A stretch of 64,000 nucleotides of DNA from Lutraria lutraria (taxonomy: Eukaryota; Mollusca; Bivalvia; Venerida; Mactridae), in contig OZ026844.1 in assembly GCA_964023205.1 (NCBI GenBank), positions 13,812,790 through 13,876,789 on the forward strand, written 5' to 3'. This document shows, piece by piece, positions 46,645-57,829 of this stretch. A program made the position numbers and the translations under genes. Numbering within the stretch: position 1 is the first letter of the stretch; every line of letters begins with the position of its first letter. The notes under the pieces are model-generated. The model had not been told where the DNA came from. It made no database searches and saw only the letters and a program-made list of their open reading frames with translations.

Positions 46645-46800
46645 AGTTCAGATTTCCATAGCTGTAACTCACTTAGCACACATGAAATGTGATGCTGACC
46701 AATCGCCATACAATTGTTAAACTAGTTCCCGTTCATATTGCAGATTGCAAGTCTATGTAAATTCAGTTTCCATGAATACTTTCAGGTCTTTGATTAATCC
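46645..46800 (+). repeat. unnamed ~200-bp dispersed family, copy E
   Basis: Carries gttcagatttccatagctgt, aactcacttagcacacatga, gaccaatcgccatacaattg, ttaaactagttcccgttcat, attgcagattgcaagtctat, gtaaattcagtttccatgaa and tactttcaggtctttgatta. These are in the same order and orientation as copy C at 28.3 kb. Confidence 0.75.
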
Positions 46801-46804
46801 TACT

Positions 46805-49530
46805 GCCTCCAATACTTTTACGATGATTCCATTTCTAAATGAGGACATGGATTGATTTCTTATACACTACAAACAGCATTTGCAGAATAATAACAGTAAC
46901 AATAACAACAGAGTTACGACTTCATTTACTGTGGATAACACATTTGGTGCAAGACTAATTTTCAATATGGTCCACATAGACATGAAATATAATCATTTGT
47001 ACACAAAATACATAGTTATTCAATAGTTTCACAAAACAATGGAAGAAATTTAAACATTATGCATAAAATATTACAGAATATTATCACAGAAGATGTTTTT
47101 TGTATAGATCAAATAATAATATAACTCAAATGCATTAATCAGCCAGTCTGTCTGTGAGTGTCTCTATTACAAAAAGCTAATCCTCTGTTCCATGATTATG
47201 TTCCTGGAATGATGTTGTATGCTTGGCAACAACAGTATCTTAATCTTCTTATTCTGGACTATTTTTCCAGTTGGCCAAAATCAACAGTTACTCATTTACT
47301 ACATGCAATATTTATATATAGTCCCTGGCCAGGATATAATACTATAATACCCGGTATAACAATGTTGGAATACAGATGATAGATTATTATAATGTTTATA
47401 TTGTTGGCCCACATACATTACACCCTCAGTACATGTCTGATTAGGTTGGTTAATGTATCAATCAAGTTCACATGGATTGTGTTTACATCTATAGCTCATA
47501 GCTTTACATACAAAAATATACATCAGCCAAACACAAAGTGAAGCATTGTCTATAATCTGAGGAATTTATCATAGAGTTCTATAAAGGCAAACTATCTGAA
47601 CAACCACCTGCTGCTGTTGCCTACATATATCATTCAAGATTAACAGACCCATCAGAGAACTCTTTGTTGTAATATACACACATCATTAGCACCAACAACA
47701 AGATCCTTACTATCATAGCAAGCTTAACATACCCATTAGTTACATAATTTTAAAGTTCTTGACTTTCAAATTAGCCATTATTGTGCTTAAGTCAGAGTTC
47801 AGTAAAGGTAAGCTATTAAACTTAAGTATGATAAATATACTGTTGATAATTGTCAAACTGTATCCTCATCATGTTGTTGATATTATCTAAGAGTTTCAAA
47901 TTCATTCATCGAACATTAATATCGCAAAGACTATTATATCCTTATGAAAAATAGTTTGTGTGCGGCTATCCTACCCAGAGAATTTTTGGTGGGTCCATAA
48001 GAAGGATAATTTTTTTACAACCTACTTTTCAAATTGAACCCAAAATACATGTCAGAATGTTTTTTTCATATCTAAACAGGATTGCACCAAGGAAGCCAAA
48101 AATGTTGGGAAGGGCCGACTTTCTGGTGAGTTAGTTACATTACCCCGAACAAAATATTTTTTAAAGATGCCCTAACTCAAGGTCCCCAGGTATGAGATTA
48201 TTTGTTATCATTACTTCCTGAAAGAAAACTGGTTAATTTTATACCCACTTTAATTTCCCCAGTATCTTTTTATTGATATTTTAAACATCCAAGTTATCTA
48301 ATTTACTTCAAATAATGGTAGCAAAATAAGATACCATAATAGAAATATTAGATTACCACTACAAAGTGTTACAACATAGGGTTTTCTAGTGCTTTTCATC
48401 AAAACCAACTCTATGAACTTTAGTCTTAAGGGACAAAAATACTTCCAGCACTTTGATTTTAAGACTATCAAACTTAATGGGAAATGAAACAATTTATAAA
48501 GAATACTTACACTTCTTAGCTTTTCAGCATTATTCTAAGTATACTGGACAATGATAAGACAAAAAACTTTCATCGTTGTATCAATAATGAAGAAGGATAT
48601 GATACAAACTATTAAACTAAACGTAAGTGCCTAATAGCACTCATTTAAAAAATTTGGTGAAAAATGAAAATTCTGAAAACGGAAAAACCAGTACAGTCCA
48701 GACCTTTGAAAAATGGAAATTTCGTCATATTCTGGAAATTTTTCAGCCCTGTTCTAATTCAATACAGATTTTACAATGTGAATTGTTCAGCCAATGAAGA
48801 ATGAAGATCAGAGTCCCTGTTCACCCATCATTTACTGCATTTTTACTTAGTCCCTTCTGGTCTATTTATGCATCTTATTGACTTTCTAATGACATTGTAT
48901 CTGATCATTTTTAACGTTATGTTGACCAATGACCTGCCTTATTCTTTCCAAGCTTTCTACCCATCAAATTATTTCTAATTTCATCAATCTAAATCGAGAA
49001 GCTTTGTCAGTGATATTGTCCTCTACTGACAAGCAATTTTCATGTTTCAAAGATTATAGACCTCATATATCGTAGCTTAAAAAATCACTCTTGAAATTAT
49101 ATCATAATTATTATGAAAGATAAGAGTTTTATTGCAGCATGTTAGCACCATTTTGTCGTAATTTAATCTATCTTTAAATAACGTCAGCATAAACAAAAGG
49201 AACTATCACATCCACTATTGATCTAACCCCCAAAAAAGTATTAATACAATTTCTAGGAAGTGGAAATATGTGATAAGAACAAAGGTTGTTTTATTGGTCT
49301 GCTGTAACACTGGACAACAATCAGGTGGAAGAATAATCTTCTCTGTGAAGTTCTGTGAACATTACCGGTATTGTATCTTGAGTAAGGAAAACTCTAGGAA
49401 GTTTTGACTTGATAAGCTGCAATGCTTTTTGCACCATGCTCACAAACTTTAAGGTACAAAGACAATCAGAATGAGTGACTTTATTATATATGGTTAATTT
49501 CAGCAGTGTTTACATCATCCAATTAAACAG
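46805..49530. other. AT-rich sequence, no convincing gene
   Basis: The frame at 47158-47379 has no splice or domain support. A cagggctgaaaaatttcc-like end on the minus strand (about 48752-48735) could belong to a decayed hAT-type element, but no partner end was found. Confidence 0.45.
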
Positions 49531-49535
49531 ATCTG

Positions 49536-49677
49536 CAGTCAAACCTGTGAACAAAGGCCACCTTTGGGAAAGACAATATGTGACCTTTATTGACAGGTAA
49601 CCTTTATTCAGAAGTCACTTTGTTCTAAATAAACAATGACAGTTTTTAAAAGAATTACCTTTATTCACAGGGTGAAT
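49536..49677 (+). mobile_element. mariner-like MITE, 'cagtcaaacctgt' family, copy 5, 3'-truncated
   Basis: Starts cagtcaaacctgtgaacaaa and continues through ggccacctttgggaa, taacctttattcagaagtca and ttgttctaaataaaca. It breaks off after ttattcacagggtg, so the right inverted end is missing. The left neighbour is TG rather than TA. Confidence 0.75.
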
Positions 49678-49714
49678 ACTCTTTTTGATTAGTTTTTCCT
49701 GTTTTTTTATCATA

Positions 49715-49890
49715 TAAAGCACCGATACACTCCTTTAAATCCCTTTCCTGTGATTTTCTAGACACAGGTCTTATGCTCGTTAGTTGAGATGGTGACACTG
49801 AAAAAGCATCCCTTAGAAATTCGAAAGTCGGAGCCAAGAATCTAACCCACGACCTTTCGTTAAGTAGTCAAGCGCATAACAACGTTCACC
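49715..49890 (-). repeat. tRNA-derived SINE, third family
   Basis: On the minus strand a box A-like gttatgcgcttgactactta (49880-49861) is followed by a box B-like gggttagattcttggc (49848-49833) at near-tRNA distance. The body then continues with ccgactttcgaatttctaag and on to about 49715. The sequence after the T arm does not close a cloverleaf, so it is a SINE. The distal limit is uncertain. Confidence 0.6.
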
Positions 49891-49894
49891 TTAA

Positions 49895-51125
49895 ATCACA
49901 TCTATAAGAGTCACCATTCACAAACAAGCATTGTATGATAGTAAAGATTTGGTGATTGAGAGGTTGTAAGTATGAGCTTTGGACTATGGTGGACAGCACA
50001 TTTAACTTGTTCTTAGCCATTAGATTTAAGATTACAAAAAATGATGGTTAAAATTTCACTTCAAGTTTAGCTTCTGATTTTTTTTACATTAATAAAGATC
50101 ATAATACCTTAGGAATATAAAGATTTTATCAGAATATCTGATTAAAATGCTTAGAGAGCTTTAAATGGCACATAAAGATTTATTTAACAACCAAGTTTTC
50201 ACAGATTTTGTATAACTAACAAGCACCTTCGTGAGTGTTATGTCAGCAAATGTTGTTTTCTTCTATTTAATATATATTTCGTAACAAGTGTGATAAAAAC
50301 AAGAGCATACGATGACATATAATTAATAACAGGTAGATTATAAAGCCAGTGGCTACACTAAGCCATCATGTATTTTACAGATTGTTTATTAAGATGACAG
50401 GTGAGTTTCACCAGCCGAAATACAGAAATAATCGTGACTCAACATTACTTGAATAAAATATTCACCTGTCATAAATAGTCAATAACATTCTTTACTTTAT
50501 AATTGTATACTGCATATCATAGCGTTGACATAATGCATTCAAAGCACTGGTTATTAAGGTTACTTAAAGTTTAAATATTTGATAGATTTAAATAAATGCA
50601 CCAAAGACATGTACATATTACACAGACATGCTTGACCTAGAGACATTTACACATTTATTACAGGCTGGATAATTGAACAATTTAGAATAAATCTTCCATA
50701 TTATCACAATTTCCCCATATCATTTATTATTATATAACAATCTCAACTCTAACACTGAGACATAAAACTTAAAATATGATACTTCCTTCCCAGGCTTTCT
50801 GTTTTTTGTGGCTTAAATGTCACCAGAACGAGAAACATGGGAGAAAAATAAATTTGCTCACGAACATGATGGCCTGTCAAGATTTTTATAGGCATAATTT
50901 TCAGTAAAGTCAGAGAAAATTATATTAATACATGTCAGAATTGCAGTTTTAGTCACTAAATGACAACAAAAACTATCAATAAATACTGAGATGAACAAAG
51001 ATGTCCTTAATGTACAAATAGGGAGACCACCAAGAATTTCGATACAATGAACACAGAGGAAACATTTTATAACAATGTGAAAATTGTTATTATTTATCTT
51101 TATTACGATAGAATTAGAAAATTTA
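49895..51125. other. AT-rich sequence, no gene seen
   Basis: Probably the first intron of the minus-strand transcript that starts at 51218, if that exon is real. Nothing else recognised. Confidence 0.4.
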
Positions 51126-51130
51126 CTTAC

Positions 51131-51218
51131 TTTGGCCAAACCCCTGAAAATGCCGTCTCTTAGATCTTCTGAGAGAAGAGCGGGCGAATGCTGACCTCTC
51201 GCCAAGTGGGGATGCCAT
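51131..51218 (-). CDS. putative first coding exon, basic N-terminus, protein not recognised
   Basis: On the minus strand the ATG at 51218-51216 lies in a near-ideal start context (gacaATGG, A at -3 and G at +4). It opens 29 codons: MASPLGERSAFARSSLRRSK, then RRHFQGFGQ. The exon ends one base into the next codon at a consensus GTAAGT donor (51130-51125). An in-frame TAA lies upstream near 51260. The encoded piece is short, strongly basic and serine-rich. An overlapping frame beginning at 51205 (MARGQHSPALLSEDLRDGIF) is also open; I prefer the first because of its start context. The next exon must begin in phase 1; none was found between here and 33.7 kb. Confidence 0.5.
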
Positions 51219-51320
51219 TGTCAGCTTGTTTCCTCCAGAAAAATCCGTCGTGAGATATTAAGTCAAACCACCAATAAAATGACAACTTTTCTATATTTAA
51301 TGGGTTTAAACTGCATACAA
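51219..51320 (-). promoter_or_regulatory. candidate promoter of the 51131-51218 exon
   Basis: About 50 bp upstream of the start on the minus strand lies an inverted CCAAT box (ATTGGTGG, near 51274-51267), with an AT-rich TATA-like word (taaatata) farther up near 51300. These are common words in AT-rich DNA, so support is modest. Confidence 0.2.
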
Positions 51321-51324
51321 CCAC

Positions 51325-51910
51325 AAACACAAATTCATTTTAAGTTTTCCAAAGCACGTTCAAGTCACCTTAACAATCATAATGGCTGTATAAAATTTAC
51401 AAACGTAAACACATCCAGAACTGGTAGAAGTATTATTACAGTAACCAAATTAATTCAATTTAAATCCAAACTGTTTTGTTAAGCTTCTACCTTATCTATC
51501 TAAAGCTAATTTTGTTAGATAAATTCCATAAACACAGTTTTAAAAACATAAAAATAAACACCTGCACTCACTGTTAAAGTGACTGCCATGTATATGAATA
51601 TTTTAACAATATGATAACATTATCGGTGGATCTAAGTCAGTGAGCCGTACGAAGAAAACACTTCAAACGTTAACTGCCTAAATTGTACACCCAATTAACA
51701 CGCTACCGAACAAACCCTATAAGTTCTTTAACACTTCAAATTGATTAATATTCGCTTAGCAAAGTTTATTTTTAAACAGTCCTTTGATGGGAAAAATACA
51801 GCCTTTTCCTCATACTATGTTACATTTATAAAACTTCGTTTACACAAGAGTTAACTGCATTGTTATCTTGCTTTTGTTTGCTGTTCAAAACATTGACACT
51901 GAAAACCACT
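51325..51910. other. interval between two divergent candidate exons
   Basis: About 700 bp separate the minus-strand start at 51218 and the plus-strand start at 51917, with some CpGs near 51645-51720. It would be a shared upstream region if both exons are real. The plus-strand frame at 51279-51482 is not supported. Confidence 0.3.
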
Positions 51911-51916
51911 GCGACC

Positions 51917-51968
51917 ATGTCTTCATACGACAGTAGCCTATCAAATACTGTTATTCCGATATCAGAAG
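51917..51968 (+). CDS. possible plus-strand first exon (weak)
   Basis: An ATG in fair context (gcgaccATGT) opens 17 codons, MSSYDSSLSNTVIPISE, and reaches GAAG|GTAATC, a usable but not ideal donor, in phase 1. The composition is more protein-like than the flanks. Without a donor the frame continues about 18 more codons to a stop. No downstream exon was recognised. Confidence 0.22.
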
Positions 51969-51974
51969 GTAATC

Positions 51975-52595
51975 ACCAATCCACAATGAAAATAGTTATA
52001 ACTACCCTCAGCAATCAGAGGAGAAGATGAGGTTATACAATATCCAAAGTCTAGTGAGAATAAAGCAATACATATACTAACAGTAATGTGAAGGGAGATA
52101 GACTAAATGCCACATAGATATAATATTATTTCAGTAATCTGGACACACTTGTCAACACTTAATTGTTTTCCTGGTTCTTCAGGTTTAAATGTATGACCAG
52201 TACATATCACACTGTCGGTTAACACATGATAAAGATGAGACACATGTATTTATATAACCAGCTGTCCTCTGTGTGAGGACAAGTGGGATATAACATTATA
52301 AGTAACAGATTTAAACAATGATATGACACTAAACTACATGAAACATGTCATATTAATTGAATTAGACTGAGGAAAATGACAATACTGTAATTAAAAATAA
52401 ATAAATAAGTATACAAATTATAACAGCAGGCAAATAATGAGCACTGAAGAGCAGGCACTGAATCATTTCATGATTTAAAATAGTAACAAATTAACCATAA
52501 GTTCCTCTTTATAATAATTCATAGATCAAAGCTTGAGTGAACAGTGATTCAACACTGAACAAAAATTTGATTTGATTCAATTTTTACTGACACTT
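51975..52595. other. AT-rich sequence, no gene seen
   Basis: Nothing recognised. Confidence 0.5.
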
Positions 52596-52599
52596 ATTA

Positions 52600-52770
52600 A
52601 CCCTTGAGAGTTGAAATAACGTAGCAAACCCAAATAACAAAACCCTTGAAAGCTAAAATACTGTAGTTAACCCTAAATCAAGGCCCCAGAAAGCTGATAT
52701 ACAATCCTTGAGGGCTGAAATAACAAAGTTTATAAAAAAAGCCCTTGAAAGCTGAGACACAGCAGCAATA
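52600..52770 (+). repeat. degenerate ~42-bp tandem repeat
   Basis: Diverged units begin cccttgagagttgaaataac, cccttgaaagctaaaatact, cccagaaagctgatatac, ccttgagggctgaaataac and cccttgaaagctgagacac. Unit length varies between about 21 and 42 bp. The array is old and has no coding frame. Confidence 0.65.
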
Positions 52771-53035
52771 ATTAAATTACTTAAGGGATCCGCATAGTAA
52801 AGAAACAACACAACTTGTAACTATGGTAATCAATCATGGTCTCCGATAAATGATTTAGTAGACTAGTCCCAGGTGACTTCTGTGAGTTTAATCCCACCAG
52901 GTACCAAATTATCCAGCTAGTTCACAGAAAATCTGTATGGTTCTATATACAGTAGATTTATGCCAGGAGTCTTTCTTCACCATTAAAGCTCAAAAGTCAT
53001 CAAATAACCAGCATCAATAAACCCAATTGATGAAA

Positions 53036-53178
53036 ACAAGAGGGCCAAAATGACCCTTTACTAGCTCACCAGAGTGGAGACCGTGACTTTTTTCATATCA
53101 ATGACGATGCATGATGCCCGTTGACGGACTAAGACCAATCTCAAAAGCTCACCATGAGCGCTACGCCCAGGTGAGCTA
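53036..53178 (+). repeat. 'caagagggcc...gctcacc' dispersed element with short inverted ends
   Basis: Begins acaagagggccaaaatgacc. It contains tagctcacc (53062-53070) and ends with ggtgagcta (53170-53178), its exact reverse complement, preceded by gcgctacgccca. A shorter fragment of the same head is at 26321-26370. Sequences of this kind are, from general knowledge, widespread in bivalve genomes. No coding capacity. Confidence 0.65.
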
Positions 53179-53184
53179 AAAAAT

Positions 53185-54145
53185 AGTTGAACCTTAAAAG
53201 CAATAAGGTACCATTGTAAAACCTACAAAGCCCCAAAAGGCTGTATCAATACCAAGTCAAAATCAATAAAAGTTCGAAGTGTAGCTCAAAGAAAGGAATA
53301 CATCAAAGTGGACCAGTATGTGATTATTGCCTTATTCAACTTATATAGGTCACATCCTGATCAATCAGCTGCTTCAGAGGAGAGTTTAAAATCTAATTAC
53401 CAGTATATGTTATAATGAATGGATCCAGGAGAAATGTGAGTGAATTAAATAAGTGTCAACACAATGAAGGATGGCATTAGTCTGAATACATGTACTGTCA
53501 GAACAACTGTGGAAAAAAGTATGATATGGGAACTTCTTAGACTCTACAGAATTCAATGATCTGGTTTTCCTGTATTTCAACATCAACCAGTAGCATGACT
53601 ATGATGGAATAGTGTGAAGTAATAGTAGTGAATTGAGTGCTAACTACTCATGTAGGCTGTAAAAACAGTAAGGAACTCAAGGTGATCCAATCTTTCACAG
53701 GTCACAGAGATATCATGAAAAACTGAGAAATGTTCAAAACAACTTGAAATCATTCAGCAACTAAACAGAAAACATAGGAACATGCTGCCCTTTAAATCAT
53801 TTTATAACAAGATGGAAAACAAGGTCAATTAGTGATTCACAAAAATTTGCGAAAGTGGAAATCTTAAAAATCGAATTTTATTGTTTTGGACAAACAAATA
53901 CCCAAGCATAAGGTCAACTGTACTTAGTAGCACTTATTTGATTTACAATAACAGCAAAAGTTCATACAGCAAGCATGTAACACTTAGAAAGAACTACTAT
54001 TAACATATATAGAGTAAATTCTTGCATTTATAATGTATGCAGTGAACTAAAGCTGCCCTCTGATTCAAGGCATCTGGTACACTAACCCTAGTTAGAAAAT
54101 TTTGCTGAGTATGGTAACATCCTAACAGCTGTACAGGAAACTTAG
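53185..54145. other. AT-rich sequence, no gene seen
   Basis: Nothing recognised. Confidence 0.5.
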
Positions 54146-54150
54146 ATATA

Positions 54151-54188
54151 CAGTGCAACCTCTCCAGAGCGGTCCTCTCTTGAAGCAA
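54151..54188 (+). mobile_element. MITE end fragment, 'cagtgcaacctct' family
   Basis: Only one terminus is present: cagtgcaacctctccagagc, then ggtcctctcttgaagc, directly after a TA. The rest of the element is missing, or the two ends have collapsed together, because cagagcggtcctctcttg resembles left-end and right-end sequence joined. Compare the full copies at 17126-17301 and 59555-59726. Confidence 0.7.
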
Positions 54189-54194
54189 AATGAA

Positions 54195-56030
54195 TGTGAA
54201 AATCCCTTGATTATAACTAAAACAACAAGAAAATAGAAATATTCAAAAACAGGGAAGACAGAAGGTTAAATGGCACAATATTGGTGAGGATATTTACACC
54301 ACAAAATGTCAAATCTGATAATGTTACCAAAATCTTAATTGATAAATAATTAGGTAAACTGATAAATTACATTGTAGCATTTCTATGCATTATTTATTAT
54401 ATCATCATGAAGTATATTATAACTTATTGATAAACAAACTCACCGCATAATATAGTTTCATAATGATAAAATAGACTAAGATAAGCCCTGGATGCCAGTT
54501 CTTAATAAACACCATTAGAAAGGTCTTAATGGAAACTCAAGTAAGATTTTTTCTAAACCTTAGTAGCATCCTCCTCCAAATCATACAAAAAAATCTCATT
54601 ATTCAGTTAAAAAATAAACAAGTACCGGTAATTGGAATTGCTAATTGCAATTTGGTGCTCAAAGCTGGAATTATATTTGTTCATGTTTTATTTCTGAGGA
54701 ATTTGTTGGACTGTTTAAAAATATTGTTTGTCCTCCATATTCACGTTAAGATCAGACTCCCCAATAATATCAATCAGAACACGCAATAATAAAAGAGAAC
54801 CAGAGGGAAAAGACTCTGGATAGTTTTATTAAAGTTTTATTAGGAATAACCTAACACTGGATATTGACAAATTACATTGTACATCAAGGGAGACAACTTA
54901 TTGTGATTACATATGTAAGTATTTAGAGTTACCTCCCTTAGATCTTAAGTAGAGCACTTCCAGTACAAATGTTAACAAGTCAATGGAGAGATCTATAAAA
55001 AAGCTTAAATAGTTGTGTTGTAATTACTTTTTATCTTTGAAGAAGAATAATGTAAAATTCAAACTTATCACAAGTTTAAGTTGTTATAGCTGGTTTAATT
55101 AGTTATTTTCTTTATTTTTTATTATCATCAAATTGAATTCTACTATTACATCAGTCTGTGGTCTGACCTCTCTAAGGAGGTAGGTGGAATAAAAACAAAT
55201 GCTGGAAATAAAATACCATCAGGTACAGATGCTTAAACATGAACAGGTAATGTGTAAAATACATCAAGACTAGTGATAAATTAGTCTGAAATCCTAAAGT
55301 ATACTGACCCAGGTCATGTGCTAGCTACCCATATCAACCAGTGTAACATTGAGAAGGAACTACTTTTAACCTCTGAATTGTGATGAAAACATGGCATGAT
55401 GTCATGTGACTTAATTTCCATATATAATAAATAATGAAATTGTACAGATAACTACATACAAATTAATGTTATATTAAAAGGCAATAATGTGTCCATCTTT
55501 GTTTTGTCTCAAAATGAAAATCAAGCAGCACTATTCCCCCTCCCCCCTCCATGTATATAAATAAAAAAAATCCAAACTCAAATAGTGATTCGTCTTTGGA
55601 AAGAGGTGTTTGCTTGATTATATAACCAGCATTAACCCAAGTTATCATTCAGGCAAGAAATAAATAGTGGTGTTTTCAGTTTCTCGGTCAACATTATTTT
55701 AAGGCCTGACAGTTTTCTAATGGCAAAATCGAAAGAAAGGGTGCACATGAGGCAACATTTTCCAACCGACCTCTAATTGTTTGGTCAGATAACTGAGAAA
55801 CATGAATTTATATTTTAGTCTTTTGATTCATTCCATGAACTCTTCTCAGGGGCAAAAACAAATACCCAAGTATACTAGCATGAACATTTGAAAACAAATC
55901 AATAGGGGCTGAGGATGTTGTCTAGTTGTAAGTGAGCTGAACTTGAAAATTTGACAAAAATGTTGAACTTCCCCCATGTATGGAGATTTTGTTTCAAATC
56001 TGCTTTGAAATTTTGTTCTCTGTTTGTTAA
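54195..56030. other. AT-rich sequence, no gene seen
   Basis: A C/T-rich run lies near 55535-55550. Open frames such as 54529-54789 have no supporting context. Confidence 0.45.
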
Positions 56031-56033
56031 AAT

Positions 56034-56284
56034 GGTTTGTTTGTTTATTTGAGTTTTACGCCCCTTTTCAACAGTCAGAGTCATATGAGGCAGACAGTTC
56101 ACCTATCTGTCTTTCCTGGGAAGAACCAGTACTAGACTCCCATCCTCCGTAAGCAACTGTCTACTTTCTCACATAAAGAGACGTATGGTTGGTAAGCTGG
56201 ACTCAAACCCACAACCCTCTATCAGTGAGAGGTTACAGTGATCTGAAGTCAGAGACCTTAACCACTTGACAACGGAGCTGGGTC
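56034..56284 (-). repeat. tRNA-derived SINE, first family, copy 2
   Basis: Reverse-oriented copy of the SINE at 6255-6501. On the minus strand it has the box B-like gggtttgagtc (56210-56200), the shared ctctcactgatagagggttg head, the agtctagtactggttcttcc body and the tgaaaaggggcgtaaaactc tail followed by an aaacaaacaaa run. The minus-strand frame at 56102-55899 only partly overlaps the tail and is not a gene. Confidence 0.85.
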
Positions 56285-56289
56285 AAATC

Positions 56290-57720
56290 TTGTTCTCTAT
56301 TCATAAGTGACCATTAGTTTTTATCATAGACATACAGGATAAGAATATCTATGTCTTATATCTAACAGAATCAAAACTGCATCTTGTAACAAGTGTAACC
56401 AAAAAACTTCACAGGGACCACTTGTCAAAAAGACCTTACTACCTCAGGTGTGAATGTAATACAGGTTTCTTATTGTTCACTACAAACATCCTAGATAAAG
56501 ATGCCCACATTGTTCAAGAACATTATTTTGATATAAAAACTTAAAAAGGTAAGAAACAAATTAATGGATTGATCGCTTCTTTTAACAATTACCCTATCAG
56601 AGGAAAGCATTACAAATTGCTGGAAAAACACCAGCATCACACGACCACCACGTAAATATCTGCATAAAACACATCTGTTCCATGAGGTAACACTTGTTTA
56701 TGATATCAAACTGGGAAGGAATGTTCGCATGTATGAGTGACAACATGTTAACTAATTGCCAGCAATCCTCACAGATAACAGTATATCAGAAGAAGGAAGC
56801 TTTGCTGACACTAAATCTGAATGACAAACTAATCATTTTCAATGGTCCATGATTATAGTTTCAAATTTAAGCAACAAGTTGAAATACTAGCATATTCATG
56901 TCATCAACTACTAGGAGGAAAATGTATCCATGAATAGGTGTTTTTCTATACATATACATAAAAAATGCGCTTTACTTATACACTATTATTAGCATATGAA
57001 TGTGCTTTAACAGGTAAATATACGGTACAATTTCAAATGTAGTAAAGCTATTGAGATGTTTTTTTAACATTTTGAACATATACAATTTCAAGATGATTAG
57101 AGAGAGAGAGTTGACTTTAGTTTGGACACCATTCATTCAGAATTTAAGGTTAACATCGTTTATCATGTTCTTTTTCTAAAAAAAATCAACACATCCGATG
57201 GGAAAAAGTTGTGTGTCAGCAACCCTGGAAGAAGATCAAACATCGGGCAGAAATTTTAAGATGAAGTGCAAGTTCACTAATTGGTCCAAATCATAATTAA
57301 AGTGATCAATTTACATACTGAACTATTCACCTTTAAAAAATAAAATCAAAAGTAAATGAAGATTCATTCCTTAGTTCTGTTAAGGCTAACAAATGGCTAC
57401 TTCAGTACCAGTAAATATCTTATTTATACAAAAATCCTTCTGTAATCTTTCCTCTATACAAATAATCACTGAAATGAACTTAATTGGTGCAATTAAATTT
57501 AAGATAACTATAGTCTGTATATATATAGTGATCATGTTTCTATTGTGTATCGGCCATTAAACTAAGGCGTACAAATTTTTCTGTCAGTTTCTGGTTATCA
57601 GACGATTTCTCCCTTTTTTAAATTTTAACATGCTTTCAAGGGCAAAAAATCTATTTTTTAGGAGCTTACAACCAGAAACAAACAATTTTAAGAACCTTAA
57701 ACCGTAAACATTACAAAATT
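56290..57720. other. AT-rich sequence, no gene seen
   Basis: A short (AG)n run lies at about 57100-57110. Nothing else recognised. Confidence 0.5.
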
Positions 57721-57724
57721 TATG

Positions 57725-57827
57725 CAGTCAAACATGTGAACTAGGCCCACCCATGGGAAAGACATTATGTGGCCTTTATTGACAGGTGGCCTTTATTTGG
57801 AGGTGGCCGCTAACATAGGTTAGACTG
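57725..57827 (+). mobile_element. mariner-like MITE, 'cagtcaaacctgt' family, copy 6, internally deleted
   Basis: A 103-bp copy with both ends (cagtcaaacatgtgaactag and ggccgctaacataggttaga plus ctg). It lacks the central 'cattttgttctaaata' part present in the roughly 180-bp copies. The flanking base pair is TG on the left rather than TA. Confidence 0.8.
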
Positions 57828-57829
57828 TT

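Noticed and set aside
48630..48752. Complete hAT-type element starting cagggctgaaaa on the minus strand
   Set aside because: Only one end-like sequence was found; no inverted partner and no 8-bp duplication.
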